A stretch of DNA of 64,000 nt from Anas platyrhynchos (Eukaryota > Chordata > Aves > Anseriformes > Anatidae): NCBI RefSeq assembly GCF_047663525.1, contig NC_092590.1, forward strand, positions 9,692,001 through 9,756,000. Direction: 5' to 3'. The stretch's first letter is position 1; each line of letters starts with the position of its first letter. Both the position numbers and the translations under genes were made by a program. Under the pieces are notes generated by a model. The model saw only the letters and a list, made by a program, of their open reading frames with translations. It searched no databases and was not told the DNA's origin. Positions 63,002 to 64,000 of the stretch are shown piece by piece.

Positions 63002-63833
63002 GTGAGATGATATATCATCATTCAAAACTTATATTGGAAAATGCTTTTAATAAGTGTGAAAATAAGCCTGGTTAACGTCCCTGCAGTCTCTTCCGCTTGC
63101 CCTTAAATTTCTACTCCTTTGGCAGAAAGCGTGTGACAAAGGTGTACTGTCTGATCCAAGCCTTCGCAGCTTGATGCTCTACAGAGAGATCAGCATCTGC
63201 TGATGTACGCTCATAAATCTGTGCTTAACTAGTGTGTTCCAGAGCTGCCGACCTGAGTGGTGGCATTAGATGACAAACGGAAGAAGAGACGAGTTGCCAT
63301 AAGCTTTATGGTTTGTAACACTCGGGTCCCAGTGAGAAGTCTAGCAAGTGGTTGTAAATGGCAGCTGAGCTCCAAACACAGAGCAGAAAGCTGATCCCAT
63401 GTCTTCATGCTTGGGTACAACAACTTGCAAGGAAGGGTGCTGAGAATATTTTCTTGTGCAGTTGCTTCAGTGGCAATTGCTTTGGCAGGACAACCTGTAA
63501 TACATGAGACTGGCCTTTAGCCTGAAGTAAGTATATCAGCTGCCAAACCCAGTAAGTCAGCGGTCATTAATTCAGTATTTGCACGGTTGTTTTTTTGTTT
63601 TTGAGTGTATGCATAAAAATAAGTGAAGCGATCCCCTCTTATTTGGCTTCTTCCTCCCAGACATTTTCTAAATAAAATGTGGCTAGTTGCAGAAGAGAGT
63701 GCTTAAAAAGTTAAAGTTTAAAACAGGTGACAGAAAGGCCAAAGGTCGTTCCGTATTTTTTTCCTATTTTAATTACAGCAGTTTAATACTAGAAATGCTG
63801 TAGAAGAAGGAATCAATTTTTTTTGTATTTAAG

Positions 63834-63910
63834 AAAGTAGTTCAGAGAAAGAAGGTCAACTCCTGAAAGTGCAAGAGGCGTTGAAGGAAACAACTGAGCT
63901 GAAGCAGAAG
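63834..63910 (+). CDS. Possible CENPE exon 26, phase unresolved
   Basis: A short open stretch reads SSEKEGQLLKVQEALKETTE in one frame, of the same coiled-coil style as the repeats of CENP-E, preceded by a T-rich tract ending in AAG and followed by GTCAGA. Its frame does not join exon 25 (phase 0) directly. Either another exon lies between, the acceptor is different, or it is a decayed segment. Confidence 0.4.
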
Positions 63911-64000
63911 GTCAGATGTAGTTCTGCAAATGAAATCAGATTTCTATCAAGGTTGGGCAGCCCATGGCCTCTGCAGACTTCAGGTTGAAAGGGTTCAATA

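Overview
This is vertebrate, almost certainly avian, genomic DNA. Genes are split by GT-AG introns, CENPE and RSPH4A are recognisable at protein level, 3' ends of CR1 retroposons recur, and LTR/ERV fragments carry bird-style LTR tails (CAGCGCTG followed by AATAAA, ending TAACA). I cannot name the species or chromosome from the sequence alone.

The dominant structure is a large inverted duplication. The left arm (1 to about 14,004) is the reverse complement of the right arm (about 43,874 to 56,530), around a roughly 30 kb spacer. The left arm still aligns at base 1, so it very probably continues beyond the window. Each arm holds, in transcriptional order, the last exon of RSPH4A, an ERV-derived block, a CpG-rich promoter, and the 5' part of CENPE (mitotic kinesin-7). 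The two CENPE copies are transcribed away from each other. Left (minus): exons 1-17, 567 codons visible, with every splice site I checked intact. Right (plus): exons 1-25, 1,053 codons, running out of the window, with one suspicious splice donor.

A complete RSPH4A (radial spoke head protein, ciliary axoneme) lies on the minus strand at 13,432-21,126. It has seven exons, and my joined reading frame gives 647 aa. It sits about 3.2 kb upstream of the left CENPE in the same direction. The right arm carries only an orphan copy of RSPH4A exon 7. The duplication breakpoint therefore falls in RSPH4A intron 6, inside a CR1 element.

The spacer beyond RSPH4A (21.3-43.6 kb) is mostly AT-rich with no gene I recognise. 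It contains two CR1 fragments and one compact GC-rich unit near 39.6-40.5 kb. That unit has a TATA box, a 107-aa ORF with two PMEVDPP motifs and an Arg/His-rich tail, and a polyadenylation signal.

The two CENPE copies have diverged in interesting ways. The left copy has a 21-unit 12-bp minisatellite directly before its start codon and a Cys in place of the conserved switch-I Arg. The right copy appears to have lost the exon-22 donor (AT instead of GT). Promoters, LTR content and a 112-bp repeat array also differ, while the start of the gene body is nearly identical.
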